The notes: generated from the sequence alone by a model not told the origin. A DNA stretch of 61,627 nucleotides from CAZGAH01 sp964523295 (GCA_964523295.1 CAZGAH010000014.1:1-61627), one strand, 5' to 3'; positions 16,895 through 26,305 are shown, counted from the first letter of the stretch. Numbers and translations: made by a program.

Positions 16895-18324
16895 ACAAGA
16901 CCGCACGCCGCGTGGACGTGCTCATCGTCGGCGCCGGCCCGGCCGGACTGGCTGCCGCGCATTATCTGTCCGAGAATTCCGACCTGTCCGTGCTGCTCGT
17001 GGACAAAGGCCAGGACGTCGCTCAGCGCAGCTGCCCCATTAAAAAAGATCGGCAATGCCGCCGCTGCAACCCCTGCCATATCCTGTCCGGCGTGGGCGGA
17101 GCAGGGCTTTTTTCGGACGGCAAGCTCAATTACATCCACAAGCTCGGCAAGACCGACCTCACCCAATTCATGTCGCAGGAGCAGGCCAAGGCGCTCATCC
17201 GCGAGACCGAGGCCTTTTTCAACCGCTACGGCATGGACGGCCCTGTCTATCCCACGGACTTCGACGAGGCCAGACGCCTGCGTCGCGAGGCCCGGAAGTA
17301 CGGCATCGAGCTGCTGCTTATCCGTCAGAAACATTTGGGCAGCGACCGGTTGCCGGAGCACATCGCCCGGCTGACCACGGAGCTGCGCGAACGCGGCGTG
17401 AAGTTTGCCATTGGAGAAGAGGCCCGGGATATTCTTGTGGAGGAGCGCCGCGTCCGGGGGGTTGTCACGAACAAGGACGAGTACGCCACCCGGTTCGTCA
17501 TCCTTGCCCCGGGGCGCGTGGGCGCTGAGTGGATGGGGACGCTTGCCACGCGCTACGGTCTGGGCGTCAGCCAGCGCGGTATCGAGGTCGGGGTGCGGGT
17601 CGAGGTGCATAAGGACATCCTCGACGAGGTCACGGGCGTCATCTACGATCCCACCTTCTTCATCCAGACCAGCACCTACGACGACCAGACCCGCACCTTC
17701 TGCACCAACCGCGAGGGCTATATCTCGCTCGAAAACTACCAGGACTTCGTCTGCGTGAACGGCCACGCCTACGCGGACCGCAAATCCGAAAACTCGAATT
17801 TCGCCTTTCTCTCCAAAGTGGTGCTTACGGAGCCCGTTTCCGACAACCAGGCCTACGGCGAGGCCATCGGGCGGCTGGCGACGCTCATTGGCGGCGGCAA
17901 ACCGATTCTGCAGCGCTTCGGCGACCTCAAGCGCGGCCGCCGCTCCACCTGGAACCGCATCCGCAAGGGTTTTGTCGAGCCGACGCTGACCAACGTCGTC
18001 TGCGGGGACATTGCCATGGCCCTGCCGGAGCGCATTCTCGCCAACCTGGTCGAGGGCCTGGAAAAGCTCAACCAGGTCGTTCCCGGCGTCGCCAATGAAG
18101 AGGTGCTGCTCTACGCGCCGGAAATCAAGTTTTTCGCCAAGCAGATCGAAACCGACGCCACGCTCCAGACCGGCATCGAAAACCTGTACGTCGCCGGCGA
18201 CGGCCCCGGCGTGGCCGGCAATATCGTCTCCGCGGCCGCCACGGGATTCATTCCGGCCAAGGCGATCCTGGCCAGGCTGCAGGATGAGCGGAGGGAAGAG
18301 CAGGGCGGAAACGACCAGTCGTGA
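16891..18324 (+). CDS. FAD-dependent dehydrogenase (COG2509-like)
   Basis: A 477-residue flavoprotein. The N-terminal dinucleotide fold is V-L-I-V-G14-A-G16-P-A-G19-L. A cysteine-rich segment follows (C-P-I-K-K-D-R-Q-C-R-R-C-N-P-C), then G-V-G-G-A-G-L-F-S-D-G-K-L, the hallmark of this uncharacterised family. Near the C-terminus N-L-Y-V-A-G-D-G-P-G-V-A-G forms the second FAD contact. The cysteines could hold a metal or redox disulfide. Its ATG overlaps the stop of the hybrid kinase by four bases, implying coupled translation. Substrate unknown; cytoplasmic. Confidence 0.85.
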   Translation: MNKTARRVDVLIVGAGPAGLAAAHYLSENSDLSVLLVDKGQDVAQRSCPIKKDRQCRRCNPCHILSGVGGAGLFSDGKLNYIHKLGKTDLTQFMSQEQAKALIRETEAFFNRYGMDGPVYPTDFDEARRLRREARKYGIELLLIRQKHLGSDRLPEHIARLTTELRERGVKFAIGEEARDILVEERRVRGVVTNKDEYATRFVILAPGRVGAEWMGTLATRYGLGVSQRGIEVGVRVEVHKDILDEVTGVIYDPTFFIQTSTYDDQTRTFCTNREGYISLENYQDFVCVNGHAYADRKSENSNFAFLSKVVLTEPVSDNQAYGEAIGRLATLIGGGKPILQRFGDLKRGRRSTWNRIRKGFVEPTLTNVVCGDIAMALPERILANLVEGLEKLNQVVPGVANEEVLLYAPEIKFFAKQIETDATLQTGIENLYVAGDGPGVAGNIVSAAATGFIPAKAILARLQDERREEQGGNDQS

Positions 18325-18405
18325 GCCGGCCACACGGTCCACTCCTGCACCCGGCGATTGCGCCCCGAACTGCCGCAGCGTGGCCAGATTCCGGCCAATT
18401 TCGCA

Positions 18406-19941
18406 TCAGGAAGCGAAGGCTTCGTCCGCACTGTCCTGACCGTCCGTCGGGAACGTAAACTTCGGAATGCGCAGCACGAGTTGCGTGCTGTTCTCCTCGT
18501 CAGAGGTCTCCATACGCAGCCCATAGCCCATGGCTTCGGCCAGGAGTTTTGCGGAGTACGCGCCCAGGCCCGTACCCTTGGGCTTGTCCGCGGTGACGTA
18601 CTTGCCGAAAAAACGGTCCCGGATCGAGATCGGTACAACGCCCTGGTTGCGTATTTCGAGGAGGATATCCGCCCCGGACTCCAGGACCACCTCCACTGCA
18701 CTCCCCTCCGGCGCGGCCTCGATGGCGTTTTTCAGCAGGTTGGACAGCAGGGAATACGTGAGCAGGCTCTCGCCACGGGCAAAGAGCTGTGCCTGCGGGG
18801 CATCGGGCACGCCGATGAGCTGTGTCCGGAGCTCGGCATGTTTGCCCGTCGCGATGCTGTTTACGCCGGCCTGGACCTGGCGGAGGATATGGAGAAGGTC
18901 GAAGGGGCGGTGCTGGCAGACGTAGGTGTTCTGCTCGATCTGAAACATGACCAGAGACAGCTCGATCATGTTCAGCATCCGCTGGCCGGAGTCGATGATG
19001 AGCTGCAGGTACTGGCGTTGCTCGGGCAGCAGATTGGCGTCATGGATGAAGACCTGCGGCAGGGAAACGATGCCGGCCAAAGGCGTTTTGAGGTCGTGGC
19101 GCATGATCCGCTCCACGTCTTCCTTGAGCCGTTCCAGGTCCTTGCGCGAGGTGATGTCCAGCAGCAGCACGAGACGGACAAGGGTTTTGTCGACCCAATA
19201 CACGGCGCGCTCCTGCCTGAAAAACCAGCGTCCGTCAGCGGGATTGCGCCACTCGGTCGCTTGCGGGCCGGCGGGGCTGCCGTGCGCGTCGAGCAGACTG
19301 GCGACAGGCGCATGGTCCATGCGTCGCAGGGAATCCGGCCCCAGGGCCTTGTCGAAGTAGCGGTTGGCCAGCAGCAGCTCGTTCGCATCCAGGCTCAGAA
19401 CGCAGACGCCGGCCTCAAGGCTCTGGAGCACTGAAACGAACTGCTCGTGCGCCGCCTCCAGCTGAGCCTGTTTTTCCAGAAGAAAGGCCTCGACCTTCGT
19501 GCGCAAGGCAATTTCCGCGTGCAGACGCTCATTGCTGCGCGTGAGCTCGGCCTGTATCTGACGCAAGCGGACGTGCGCGGCGACGCGGGAGACGACCTCT
19601 TCGAGCTGGAAGGGCTTGGTGATATAGTCTACGCCGCCGAGTTCGAAGCCCTTGACCTTGTCCACGGTCTCGGAAAGCGACGAAACGAAGATGACGGGGA
19701 TATCCCTGCGCCGGGGATCCTGCTTGATCCGGGCGCAGGTTTCATAACCGCTCATCTCGGGCATGAGGATATCCAGGAGGATGACGTCCGGAGCGGTCTC
19801 TTCGAGGATGTCCAGGGCGTCCTTACCGCTCCGGGCCACGAGCACCGTGGCGAAGCGCTCGAGGTGCCCGAAGAGCACGGCCAGGTTCTGCGGGTTGTCG
19901 TCAACGACGAGGATCGTCGCGCCGTTCGGGATGTTATGCAT
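18406..19941 (-). CDS. Response regulator fused to a histidine kinase (receiver-PAS-like-HK)
   Basis: A 511-residue soluble protein. The N-terminal receiver has V-V-D-D near residues 12-15 and phosphorylated D57 (L-L-D-I-L-M-P). A coiled linker, a PAS-like segment, HisKA (M-R-H-D-L-K-T-P-L-A-G) and HATPase (K-G-T-G-L-G-A-Y-S-A-K-L) follow. The start at 19941 is inside the end of the MASE3 kinase gene: ATGCATAA holds this start and that gene's stop. The pair is surely cotranscribed, and the receiver here may accept phosphate from the membrane kinase, giving a two-step relay. It has no DNA-binding domain. It ends facing the FAD dehydrogenase. Confidence 0.9.
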   Translation of the reverse strand: MHNIPNGATILVVDDNPQNLAVLFGHLERFATVLVARSGKDALDILEETAPDVILLDILMPEMSGYETCARIKQDPRRRDIPVIFVSSLSETVDKVKGFELGGVDYITKPFQLEEVVSRVAAHVRLRQIQAELTRSNERLHAEIALRTKVEAFLLEKQAQLEAAHEQFVSVLQSLEAGVCVLSLDANELLLANRYFDKALGPDSLRRMDHAPVASLLDAHGSPAGPQATEWRNPADGRWFFRQERAVYWVDKTLVRLVLLLDITSRKDLERLKEDVERIMRHDLKTPLAGIVSLPQVFIHDANLLPEQRQYLQLIIDSGQRMLNMIELSLVMFQIEQNTYVCQHRPFDLLHILRQVQAGVNSIATGKHAELRTQLIGVPDAPQAQLFARGESLLTYSLLSNLLKNAIEAAPEGSAVEVVLESGADILLEIRNQGVVPISIRDRFFGKYVTADKPKGTGLGAYSAKLLAEAMGYGLRMETSDEENSTQLVLRIPKFTFPTDGQDSADEAFAS

Positions 19942-22161
19942 CGTCAGACTCCCTGTATTCTGCAAGGAATTCACGCAACTCCTTGATCTGGAACGCGTCG
20001 ATGTGGCGACTGACCACATCGACGAATGCCGTCAGATCGGGGTCGCGCTGGAGCATCGCGTCCAGCGCATTACGCAACCCGCGCACGTCGCCGGTTTTGG
20101 CCAGACGGGCCAGGCGCTCGATGTCCTCGGGCGGCACAGTCTCTGCGTTCGTCGCGCCTATCGAGGGCGCAGGCGCCGCCTCGGCAAGCGGCTGGTCCCA
20201 TTCGAGTTGCAGCATCGCGCCGATCAATCGGAACAGTTCTTCCAGTCGCAAGGGTTTGTATAAAACGCCATCGAAGCCGTATTGCTGCGTAAGCGTCCGG
20301 GTCGACAGATTGACGCTGGCGGTGGCGGCGATGACTTTGATCCGCTGCCAGGCCGGAGTGTCCCGGATGCGGCGTATGGTGTCAAAGCCGTCCAGTCTGG
20401 GCATGACCAGGTCCATGACAATCAGATCCGGGCGGCTGTGTTCCAGCAGCTCAAGGCAGCGCATCCCGTCTTCGGCCTCGGAGACCTCGAAGCCGGTCAC
20501 CTCGAGCGCGTAGCGGAGGATGGTCCGGTTCTCGGCATGATCGTCGACCACCAGAATGTTCCTTCGCTGTCCTGCATACCCGGAATAGCGCTGCCGGGTG
20601 ATGGTCTTTTCCTCGTCCCAGCGCTCCTGAAAGGGGAATTCGAGCTCGAATCGGAACACGCTGCCCTGTCCGGGCGTGCTGCGGACGTGTACCTCGCCGC
20701 CCATCATCCGGACCAGGCGGCGGCTGATGGTCAGCCCCAGGCCGGTGCCCTGCCTGGCGACAGAGCCGTCGCCGACCTGCTCGAAGGGGGCGAAAATGGC
20801 GTCGAGCTTGTTTGCGGGGATGCCGATGCCCGTATCCTGGACCTCGAACAGGAGCCTGACCGTGCTTATGCTCCGCTCCGTGACGGCAACCCGGAACGTC
20901 ACTGTCCCCTGGTCGGTAAACTTGACCGCATTGCCCAGCAGATTGATGAGCACCTGGCTCAGGCGTTTCTGGTCGGCCACAATGGCCGCGGGCAGGTCGT
21001 CGGGGAGCGCGGCGACAAAGGCGATGTCTTTCTCCCAGGCCTTGATCTCGATCATTTTGATCAGGCTGGTGAGCATTTCCCGGAGTGGAAACGCCGCGGC
21101 TTCGATCTCCAGCTTGCGCGCCTCGATCTTGGCCAGGTCCAGGATTTCGTTGATCAGGTTCAGCAGGTGTTGACCGCTTCGGCTGATGATGTCCAGTCCG
21201 GCCAGCTGATTGTGCCCCAGGGTCCTGTCCCAGGACAGTATCTGGGCGTAGCCGAGAATGCCGTTGAGCGGAGTGCGCAATTCGTGGCTCATGTTGGAGA
21301 GGAATTCGGATTTGGCCCGGTTGGCGGCGTCGGCAGCCTCCTTGGCCTCCCGAAGCTGCTTCCCCGTATCCACCAGTTCCTTGAAGATGATGGCAAAAGG
21401 CGCCTCGATCCCGGTCTCGATGATGGCCTTGTAGATCAGATAAAAGGAGAAGAGCTTGAAATAATGTCCGACCAGATTGGAAAACCCGTAGTTGCTGATG
21501 TAAAAGGTGAACGCCAGCTCGGAGCAGATGGTGAAGATCATGCACCAGGCCAGCTGGCGGTAGATGCGCTTTGTAAAAGTGTTTTTGAATTTGATGAGAA
21601 GCAGGATGTCAACCAGCAAAATGCTGGAGATAATATATTCGCTGATCTTCTTGAACGGCGTCAGCCCGTCGCCTTCGATAAAACAGATCGGAAATATCTT
21701 CCAGTAGAACACGGACGCGACGATGAGCCCGCTGACAACGGCATANNNNNNNNNNTCGAGAACAGCAGGTACGGTCGGACGGTCTTGTTCTTGCCGAGAA
21801 AGAAAAAGGCGATCAACAGAGTGATGCTTTCGAGATAGCGGGTAGCGATCCAGAGCTGATTGGCGTAGAAATCGTAATCGCTGAAGATGTTCATGCCCTT
21901 GTAGGACAGCGTATGCAGCATGTCCAACGTGGCGATGAAAAAATAGGCAATGGCGACGAAGACGAGGTAGACGTTCTTGATGTATCGGCGGGATGTCCAG
22001 CCGATGATGAAGATGCCGTAGCCGATGACGATGCTGAACATCTCGACGGCCGTATGAAAGAGCAGGTAGCTGTACAGGCTGGTCAGATACAGGCTCGCAA
22101 GCACGACCGATCCCAGGGTCCAGGCCAGCGCCGGCGCCATCTTCTCAGTCGTTGCTTCCAT
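19934..22161 (-). CDS. MASE3 membrane hybrid histidine kinase, split only by a mis-sized gap
   Basis: One gene, although the assembled sequence shows two frames. The N-terminal part (22161 to the gap) and the start of the second part together form a MASE3-type membrane sensor (A-Y-F-F-I-A-T-L-D-M-L-H-T; F-Y-W-K-I-F-P-I-C-F-I-E-G; F-Y-I-S-N-Y-G-F-S-N). HisKA (N-M-S-H-E-L-R-T-P-L-N-G), HATPase (D-T-G-I-G-I, G-T-G-L-G-L) and a receiver (V-M-D-L-V-M-P-R-L-D-G) follow, with a helical tail. The 10-N gap at 21746 breaks the frame; the true gap must be 3n+2 bases. AGGAGG and a G9 tract lie between the upstream region and the ATG at 22161. MASE3 ligands are unknown. Confidence 0.85.
21746..21755. other. 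Assembly gap (10 N) inside the MASE3 domain
   Basis: Ten N that shift the reading frame of an otherwise continuous kinase. The upstream frame leaves one base before the gap and the downstream frame resumes at TAT-GCC-GTT on the minus strand, so the real gap is 2, 5, 8 or 11 bases and so on. Confidence 0.9.
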
Positions 22162-22163
22162 GT

Positions 22164-22172
22164 CCCCCCCCC
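22164..22172. repeat. C9 tract (G9 on the kinase strand) next to the MASE3 kinase start
   Basis: On the minus strand the order is GAGGA, G9, AC, ATG. The G run lies between the ribosome site and the start codon at 22161, so a change in tract length would alter the spacing. Confidence 0.9.
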
Positions 22173-22326
22173 TCCTCGGACCGTACGACGACGTATGCAA
22201 TACGGGCAATGACCCCGCCGCCCGACGGGACAGGCCGCTTTGCCGGAGTTGCTTCGCCCCCTGCCGAAGAGACCGCGTCGCAGGGGAACAATGCCGACTC
22301 CCCACAGTCGGCTCCCGTTCTACCAC

Positions 22327-22361
22327 GACTATACGGTTTCAGAGGGATAGAAGCAAGACAC
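22327..22361 (+). repeat. Direct repeat copy 1 (imperfect, about 35 nt)
   Basis: It begins GACTATACGGTTT and matches the copy at 26699 in 13 of the first 13 and about 27 of 35 positions. The copies bracket the potassium-transport pair. Confidence 0.6.
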
Positions 22362-22382
22362 GAAATGGAGGGAGATGTCGCC

Positions 22383-22445
22383 ATGAGCTCCTTGGGGGGG
22401 GGCGTCAAACAAGCCTGGAGGAGGATCGAACGGTATGTCTGCTGA
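22383..22445 (+). CDS. Possible 20-codon leader ORF with an internal G9 tract
   Basis: GGAGGGAG at 22367-22374 lies eight bases before an ATG that opens a 20-residue frame (M-S-S-L-G-G-G-V-K-Q...). The G9 tract encodes the glycines. Losing or gaining one G opens frames of about 38 or 50 codons. It lies upstream of the antiporter promoter. Expression is unproven and the frame could be chance. Confidence 0.2.
   Translation: MSSLGGGVKQAWRRIERYVC
22394..22402. repeat. G9 homopolymer tract
   Basis: Nine consecutive G inside the small possible leader ORF, 221 nt from the complementary C9 tract at 22164. Confidence 0.9.
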
Positions 22446-22505
22446 TCATTGGCAGATTCCCGACAATGATCATTGCGATACGAGCTTTGATTTGCAAATT
22501 TGAAT

Positions 22506-22535
22506 TTGCCTGTTTTCGGTTGATATTGATATAAT
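22506..22535 (+). promoter_or_regulatory. Candidate sigma70 promoter of the Kef-type antiporter
   Basis: A perfect TATAAT at 22530-22535, with TTGCCT at 22506-22511 and an 18-base spacer. Transcription would begin near 22542, leaving an untranslated leader of about 255 nt, long enough for regulation by RNA structure. Confidence 0.55.
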
Positions 22536-22797
22536 ACGTCTGTAATATATGCAGACTTGGCTTTTTGGTGAGGCGCTACTGGCTTGCAGAGTGCGCGCCT
22601 GCTTGATTTTCCAAAGCCTTGCAATCAGGTGAAGCGTGGTGTATTGATTTTGAGTTTGTTGTGGCGTGGCTATGCTTTGATCGAGTTTAGTCCGATTAAG
22701 ATGGCTGGACTGCTATATCTTGTTTGGCGTGATTTTATGATCAAGTGCCGGGTATGTGTGGTGTTGGTCCGCATTATTTGATTTTTTGGAGGGGTAT

Positions 22798-24384
22798 ATG
22801 CTTGTAATTCTGGTCAGTTTTGCATTCGGTTTCGGCATGTTGCTCGGACGGGTAGGCTTGCCGCCCATGGTGGGGTTTCTTGTGGCCGGTTTTTCTTACA
22901 ACATGTTTGGATTGGAACGACCGGAAGGCCTCGAACTCGTGGCTGATCTGGGTATCACGCTGCTGCTTTTTTCTATTGGCCTGAAACTGAATGTGCGCGG
23001 CCTGCTGCAACCGATCATCTGGGCCAGTTCTACGGTGCAAATGCTGCTGACCACGGCCTTTTTCTACGTGGCTCTGCTTGCCCTGCAATCCTTCAGCGAC
23101 GCGCCATTGCTGGTCATGACGCCGTCGACGATGTTGATTCTCGCGTTCGCGCTGTCGTTTTCCAGCACCGTATTCGCGGTTAAGGCTCTGGAGGAAAAAG
23201 GCGACATGTTCGCTTTTTACGGGGTCGTCGCCATCGGCATTCTGATCATGCAGGATCTCTTCGCCGTGCTGTATCTCGCCATTTCGGAAGGAAAGGTTCC
23301 CAGTGTCTGGGCTCTGGCGGTACTTGCCTTGCCGCTGCTGCGTCCGGTTTTTTTCTGGCTGATGGACAAGGCCGGCCGGGGCGAACTGTTTATTCTCTGC
23401 GGGCTGTTTCTTGCGCTGGGCGTTGGGGCCGAGGGCTTTGGGATGGTGAAGTTGAAACCGGATTTGGGAGCTCTGGTCATAGGCGTACTCATCGCTGACC
23501 ACCGTCGGGCTTCGGAGCTTTCCAAGGCCTTGTTCGGTTTCAAGGAACTCATGCTTGTCGGATTCTTTCTCTCCGTGGGCATGAAGGGACTTCCGACATG
23601 GAACATGTTCGGGATTGCGCTGCTGCTTTGTCTGCTCTTACCCTTCAAGACGGGCGTGTATCATCTCATTGTCAGCCGATTCGGCCTGCGCGCCCGGACA
23701 AGCCTGTTTACTGCGCTGACCCTGACCAACTACTCGGAGTTCGGGCTTATACTCGCTGCTATTGCCGCGAAGCAGGGGGGGCTCTCTCCGGACTGGATGC
23801 TGATCATGGCCATGACCGTGAGCATGAGCTTTTTTCTGGGGGCGCCGTTGTGCGCCAGGTCCGAATATGTTTACCGGCTCATGCATGGCTGGCTGAAGGT
23901 ATTCGAGCGGCGTACACTCCATCCGCATGATTCCCCCATCGATTTCGGAGATGCCAGGGCCGTCATCTTTGGCATGGGTCGCATCGGTCTTGGCGCCTAC
24001 GACGAACTGCGCAAGGTGTACGGAGACGATATCCTGGGTGTGGAGCATTCGCCGGCGCGCGTTGACCTGAACCGAGAGCAGGGGCGGAACGTGATTCTGG
24101 GGGATGCCTGCGATACCGAGTTCTGGCTCAAGCTGAAAAAGGACCTCCGTCTCGAACTGGTGATTCTGGCCATGCCCAATCATCAGGGCAACCTCTACGC
24201 TGTCCGGCAACTGCGGAATCTTGGCATAACCTGCCAGGTCGCGGCTGTGGCCCGCTATCCGGAAGAGGTGGCGGAACTGGCGGAGCTTGGCGTTTGCGCC
24301 GCGTTCAATATGTACGAGCGCACGGGGGCCGGATTGGCCAACCACGCCATGGAAGTCTGCCATTTGCGCCCGGGCCAGGCCTGA
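22798..24384 (+). CDS. Kef-type cation/proton antiporter with TrkA-N domain
   Basis: A 528-residue CPA2-family protein. Residues 1-370 hold about twelve membrane helices (G-R-V-G-L-P-P-M-V-G-F-L-V-A-G; L-T-N-Y-S-E-F-G-L). Residues about 385-510 are a RCK/TrkA-N nucleotide-binding domain (A-V-I-F-G-M-G-R-I-G-L-G-A-Y) with an acidic residue closing the second strand. It exchanges K+ (or Na+) for protons across the inner membrane, gated by the cytosolic domain. The start at 22798 is set by GGAGGGG five to ten bases upstream. It converges with a K+ channel gene, with only nine bases between stops. A G7 run lies within the coding region near 23776. Confidence 0.9.
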   Translation: MLVILVSFAFGFGMLLGRVGLPPMVGFLVAGFSYNMFGLERPEGLELVADLGITLLLFSIGLKLNVRGLLQPIIWASSTVQMLLTTAFFYVALLALQSFSDAPLLVMTPSTMLILAFALSFSSTVFAVKALEEKGDMFAFYGVVAIGILIMQDLFAVLYLAISEGKVPSVWALAVLALPLLRPVFFWLMDKAGRGELFILCGLFLALGVGAEGFGMVKLKPDLGALVIGVLIADHRRASELSKALFGFKELMLVGFFLSVGMKGLPTWNMFGIALLLCLLLPFKTGVYHLIVSRFGLRARTSLFTALTLTNYSEFGLILAAIAAKQGGLSPDWMLIMAMTVSMSFFLGAPLCARSEYVYRLMHGWLKVFERRTLHPHDSPIDFGDARAVIFGMGRIGLGAYDELRKVYGDDILGVEHSPARVDLNREQGRNVILGDACDTEFWLKLKKDLRLELVILAMPNHQGNLYAVRQLRNLGITCQVAAVARYPEEVAELAELGVCAAFNMYERTGAGLANHAMEVCHLRPGQA

Positions 24385-24393
24385 ACCGGGGGC

Positions 24394-26091
24394 TTACGCT
24401 GACGTGTTGGCTGGAAACCGCGCATGAAACCGTCGTTCGGCGTCGGCGTTGCCGATCAGCAGCAATTCGGAATTTTTTGTCAGGGGCTGCGTCGGGTTGG
24501 GGTTGATCTCCAGTCCGTGCCCGGCCTTCACGGCGACTACGTTGCACCCGGTATCCGACCGGATGTTGCTGTTGGCAAGCGTCTTGCCCGCCAGTTGCAG
24601 TGGTAACGGGACACGAAAGATGTTCAGTCCTTCCGTAAGCATGAGCACCTTGCCCGGGCTGAGCAGATTGACGACCGTATTGGCGACAAGCGACGAATAG
24701 GAAATGACCAGATCGGCGCCAGCGGTATGCAGCACGCCGATATTGCGGTCCAGAGTTGTGCGGCTGATGATCTGGATGTCGGGTCGCAGTCTGCGGCAAT
24801 AGATGGTCAGGTAGATATTCATGTCATCGTTGTGCGTGGTGATGAAGACGGTGGACGCCTGTCTGATTCCCGCGCGCTCCAGGACTTCGAGATCGGCTGC
24901 GTTGCCGACGATCAGCCGCGCGTCACCGCTCTCCTTGGGGTTTTTTTCCACGATTCGATAGTCACCTCCCTGGCTGCGGATCTGTTCCGCTGCCGCGCGG
25001 CCCACACGCCCGCCGCCAAGAATGACCGCCGTCGTATCGCCCATCGACGTTTCGCCTGCGAAACGTCGAAAAGCCTCGATTTGTCCCTCCTCCCCGGCAA
25101 AAACGAGTACTGTCGTAGCGGTCAACGGGCGATCAGGGTCAGGCAGTTCGAACTTGCCCCTTTCCCACACGCCGACGATGTTCACTCCGGTCCTTTCGCG
25201 TACTCCACACTCCCGAAGCGTTTTCCCTTCAAGGTGCGAATGCATTATCGGTCGTTCGGCAACGATGATATCCTCAAAGCGACCGATGATCCCGGAGTTC
25301 AGGTTGCCGCCTTTGGCCCGCCGGGCCAGTGTCTGCCCGAGCATTATCGTGAAGGGAAATACGTACGTGCTTCCCGCCAGTGTGAGAATGTCAACGGATT
25401 CTTTCTGATCGACTTTGCTGAGCACAGGCGTTGTCGGACTCACCTCGCGTACGGTGAAGGTGATGTTCGTGTTGCGCATATCGTTATCCAGGGTCACCAC
25501 CATGGCGGCATTTTCTACGCGCAGAAGTCTGTAGGTCGTCGCGTCGTCATGGTCGCCCACAGCGACGCGAAAGCCCTGATCATGCAGATCGAGGGCCACC
25601 TGCGCGTCAGGGCACAGAAGTACATACTCATGGCCGTATTGCTTGATTTTTTGCGCCAGGTGCAAGGCCACGGGCTCCTGACCGATGATGATCACATGAT
25701 CCCGCGTTCCCGCCGGAAGCTCGCGCGGTGCAAGCAGCCTGGACTGGGCCTCCAGCCATGGTGCATAAAAAAACTGGATGAAGGTAAATGGAAGCATGAC
25801 TAATAAAAAAATGACGCCAGTAATCAATACCACGATTGAAAATAATCGTCCCAAGTCACTGTTGAACGTAATGTCGCCGAAGCCCAGCGTCGACATGACC
25901 GTAAGCGTCCAATAGAATCCGGTGATCCATGAGTACTCGTGCTGTTCCCATTCCATAATCCAATGAAACACGATGCTGTACAGGACGATCATTCCCAGCA
26001 GGATGAGAAGAAACTTGAATAAAAAACGTATGTTCCTGCGCGCTCCTCTGTTTTGAAGCAGGAAAGCGAGTTGCGAGGGTAAAAACTTCAC
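24394..26091 (-). CDS. Two-membrane-helix potassium channel with tandem RCK domains
   Basis: A 565-residue channel subunit. Helices near 25-45 and 85-110 flank the pore, whose filter is T-L-G-F-G-D. Two RCK (TrkA-N plus TrkA-C) repeats follow: the first begins near H-V-I-I-I-G-Q-E, the second near T-A-V-I-L-G-G-G-R-V-G-R. The layout resembles the Geobacter GsuK channel, in which ligands such as nucleotides and calcium bind the RCK ring. The start is a GTG at 26091 with GGAGGT nine bases upstream. It is convergent with, and probably functionally paired to, the Kef-type antiporter. Ion selectivity for K+ is inferred from the filter. Confidence 0.9.
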   Translation of the reverse strand: MKFLPSQLAFLLQNRGARRNIRFLFKFLLILLGMIVLYSIVFHWIMEWEQHEYSWITGFYWTLTVMSTLGFGDITFNSDLGRLFSIVVLITGVIFLLVMLPFTFIQFFYAPWLEAQSRLLAPRELPAGTRDHVIIIGQEPVALHLAQKIKQYGHEYVLLCPDAQVALDLHDQGFRVAVGDHDDATTYRLLRVENAAMVVTLDNDMRNTNITFTVREVSPTTPVLSKVDQKESVDILTLAGSTYVFPFTIMLGQTLARRAKGGNLNSGIIGRFEDIIVAERPIMHSHLEGKTLRECGVRERTGVNIVGVWERGKFELPDPDRPLTATTVLVFAGEEGQIEAFRRFAGETSMGDTTAVILGGGRVGRAAAEQIRSQGGDYRIVEKNPKESGDARLIVGNAADLEVLERAGIRQASTVFITTHNDDMNIYLTIYCRRLRPDIQIISRTTLDRNIGVLHTAGADLVISYSSLVANTVVNLLSPGKVLMLTEGLNIFRVPLPLQLAGKTLANSNIRSDTGCNVVAVKAGHGLEINPNPTQPLTKNSELLLIGNADAERRFHARFPANTSA

Positions 26092-26305
26092 GAGCGCTGT
26101 ACCTCCGTGCGCGTTGACGGAATCTGGAATAGCAGGAGCGACGTATCGTCAAGGGATACGGCAGGCAAAGACCTGCGCGTACTACTCTTCAATGCTACCA
26201 CGCTATGGTTACTCCAGGCAACATGGTAATTCCCACCTGAGTTTCGGAGTAGGTCCAAATGATGCGAACGTGAATGCTGATGGGGATCATGCAGAGAGTG
26301 GCGGT

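Larger units (their letters stand above)
22173..22797. other. Divergent intergenic region between the MASE3 kinase and the Kef antiporter
   Basis: No full-size gene. It holds a copy of an imperfect direct repeat (22327), a ribosome-site-preceded 20-codon frame (22383-22445) with a G9 tract, and a TATAAT promoter (22506-22535). About 255 nt of AT-rich leader follows before the antiporter. Confidence 0.6.

Noticed and set aside
16744..18342. A long open frame antisense to the FAD dehydrogenase
   Set aside because: The sense gene has clear FAD-binding motifs and a coupled start; the antisense frame has none.
20282..21838. A 518-codon open frame antisense to the MASE3 kinase
   Set aside because: It mirrors HisKA, HATPase and receiver domains; no ribosome site.
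22584..22781. A 65-codon frame upstream of the Kef antiporter
   Set aside because: It lies in the AT-rich leader with no ribosome site or recognisable composition.
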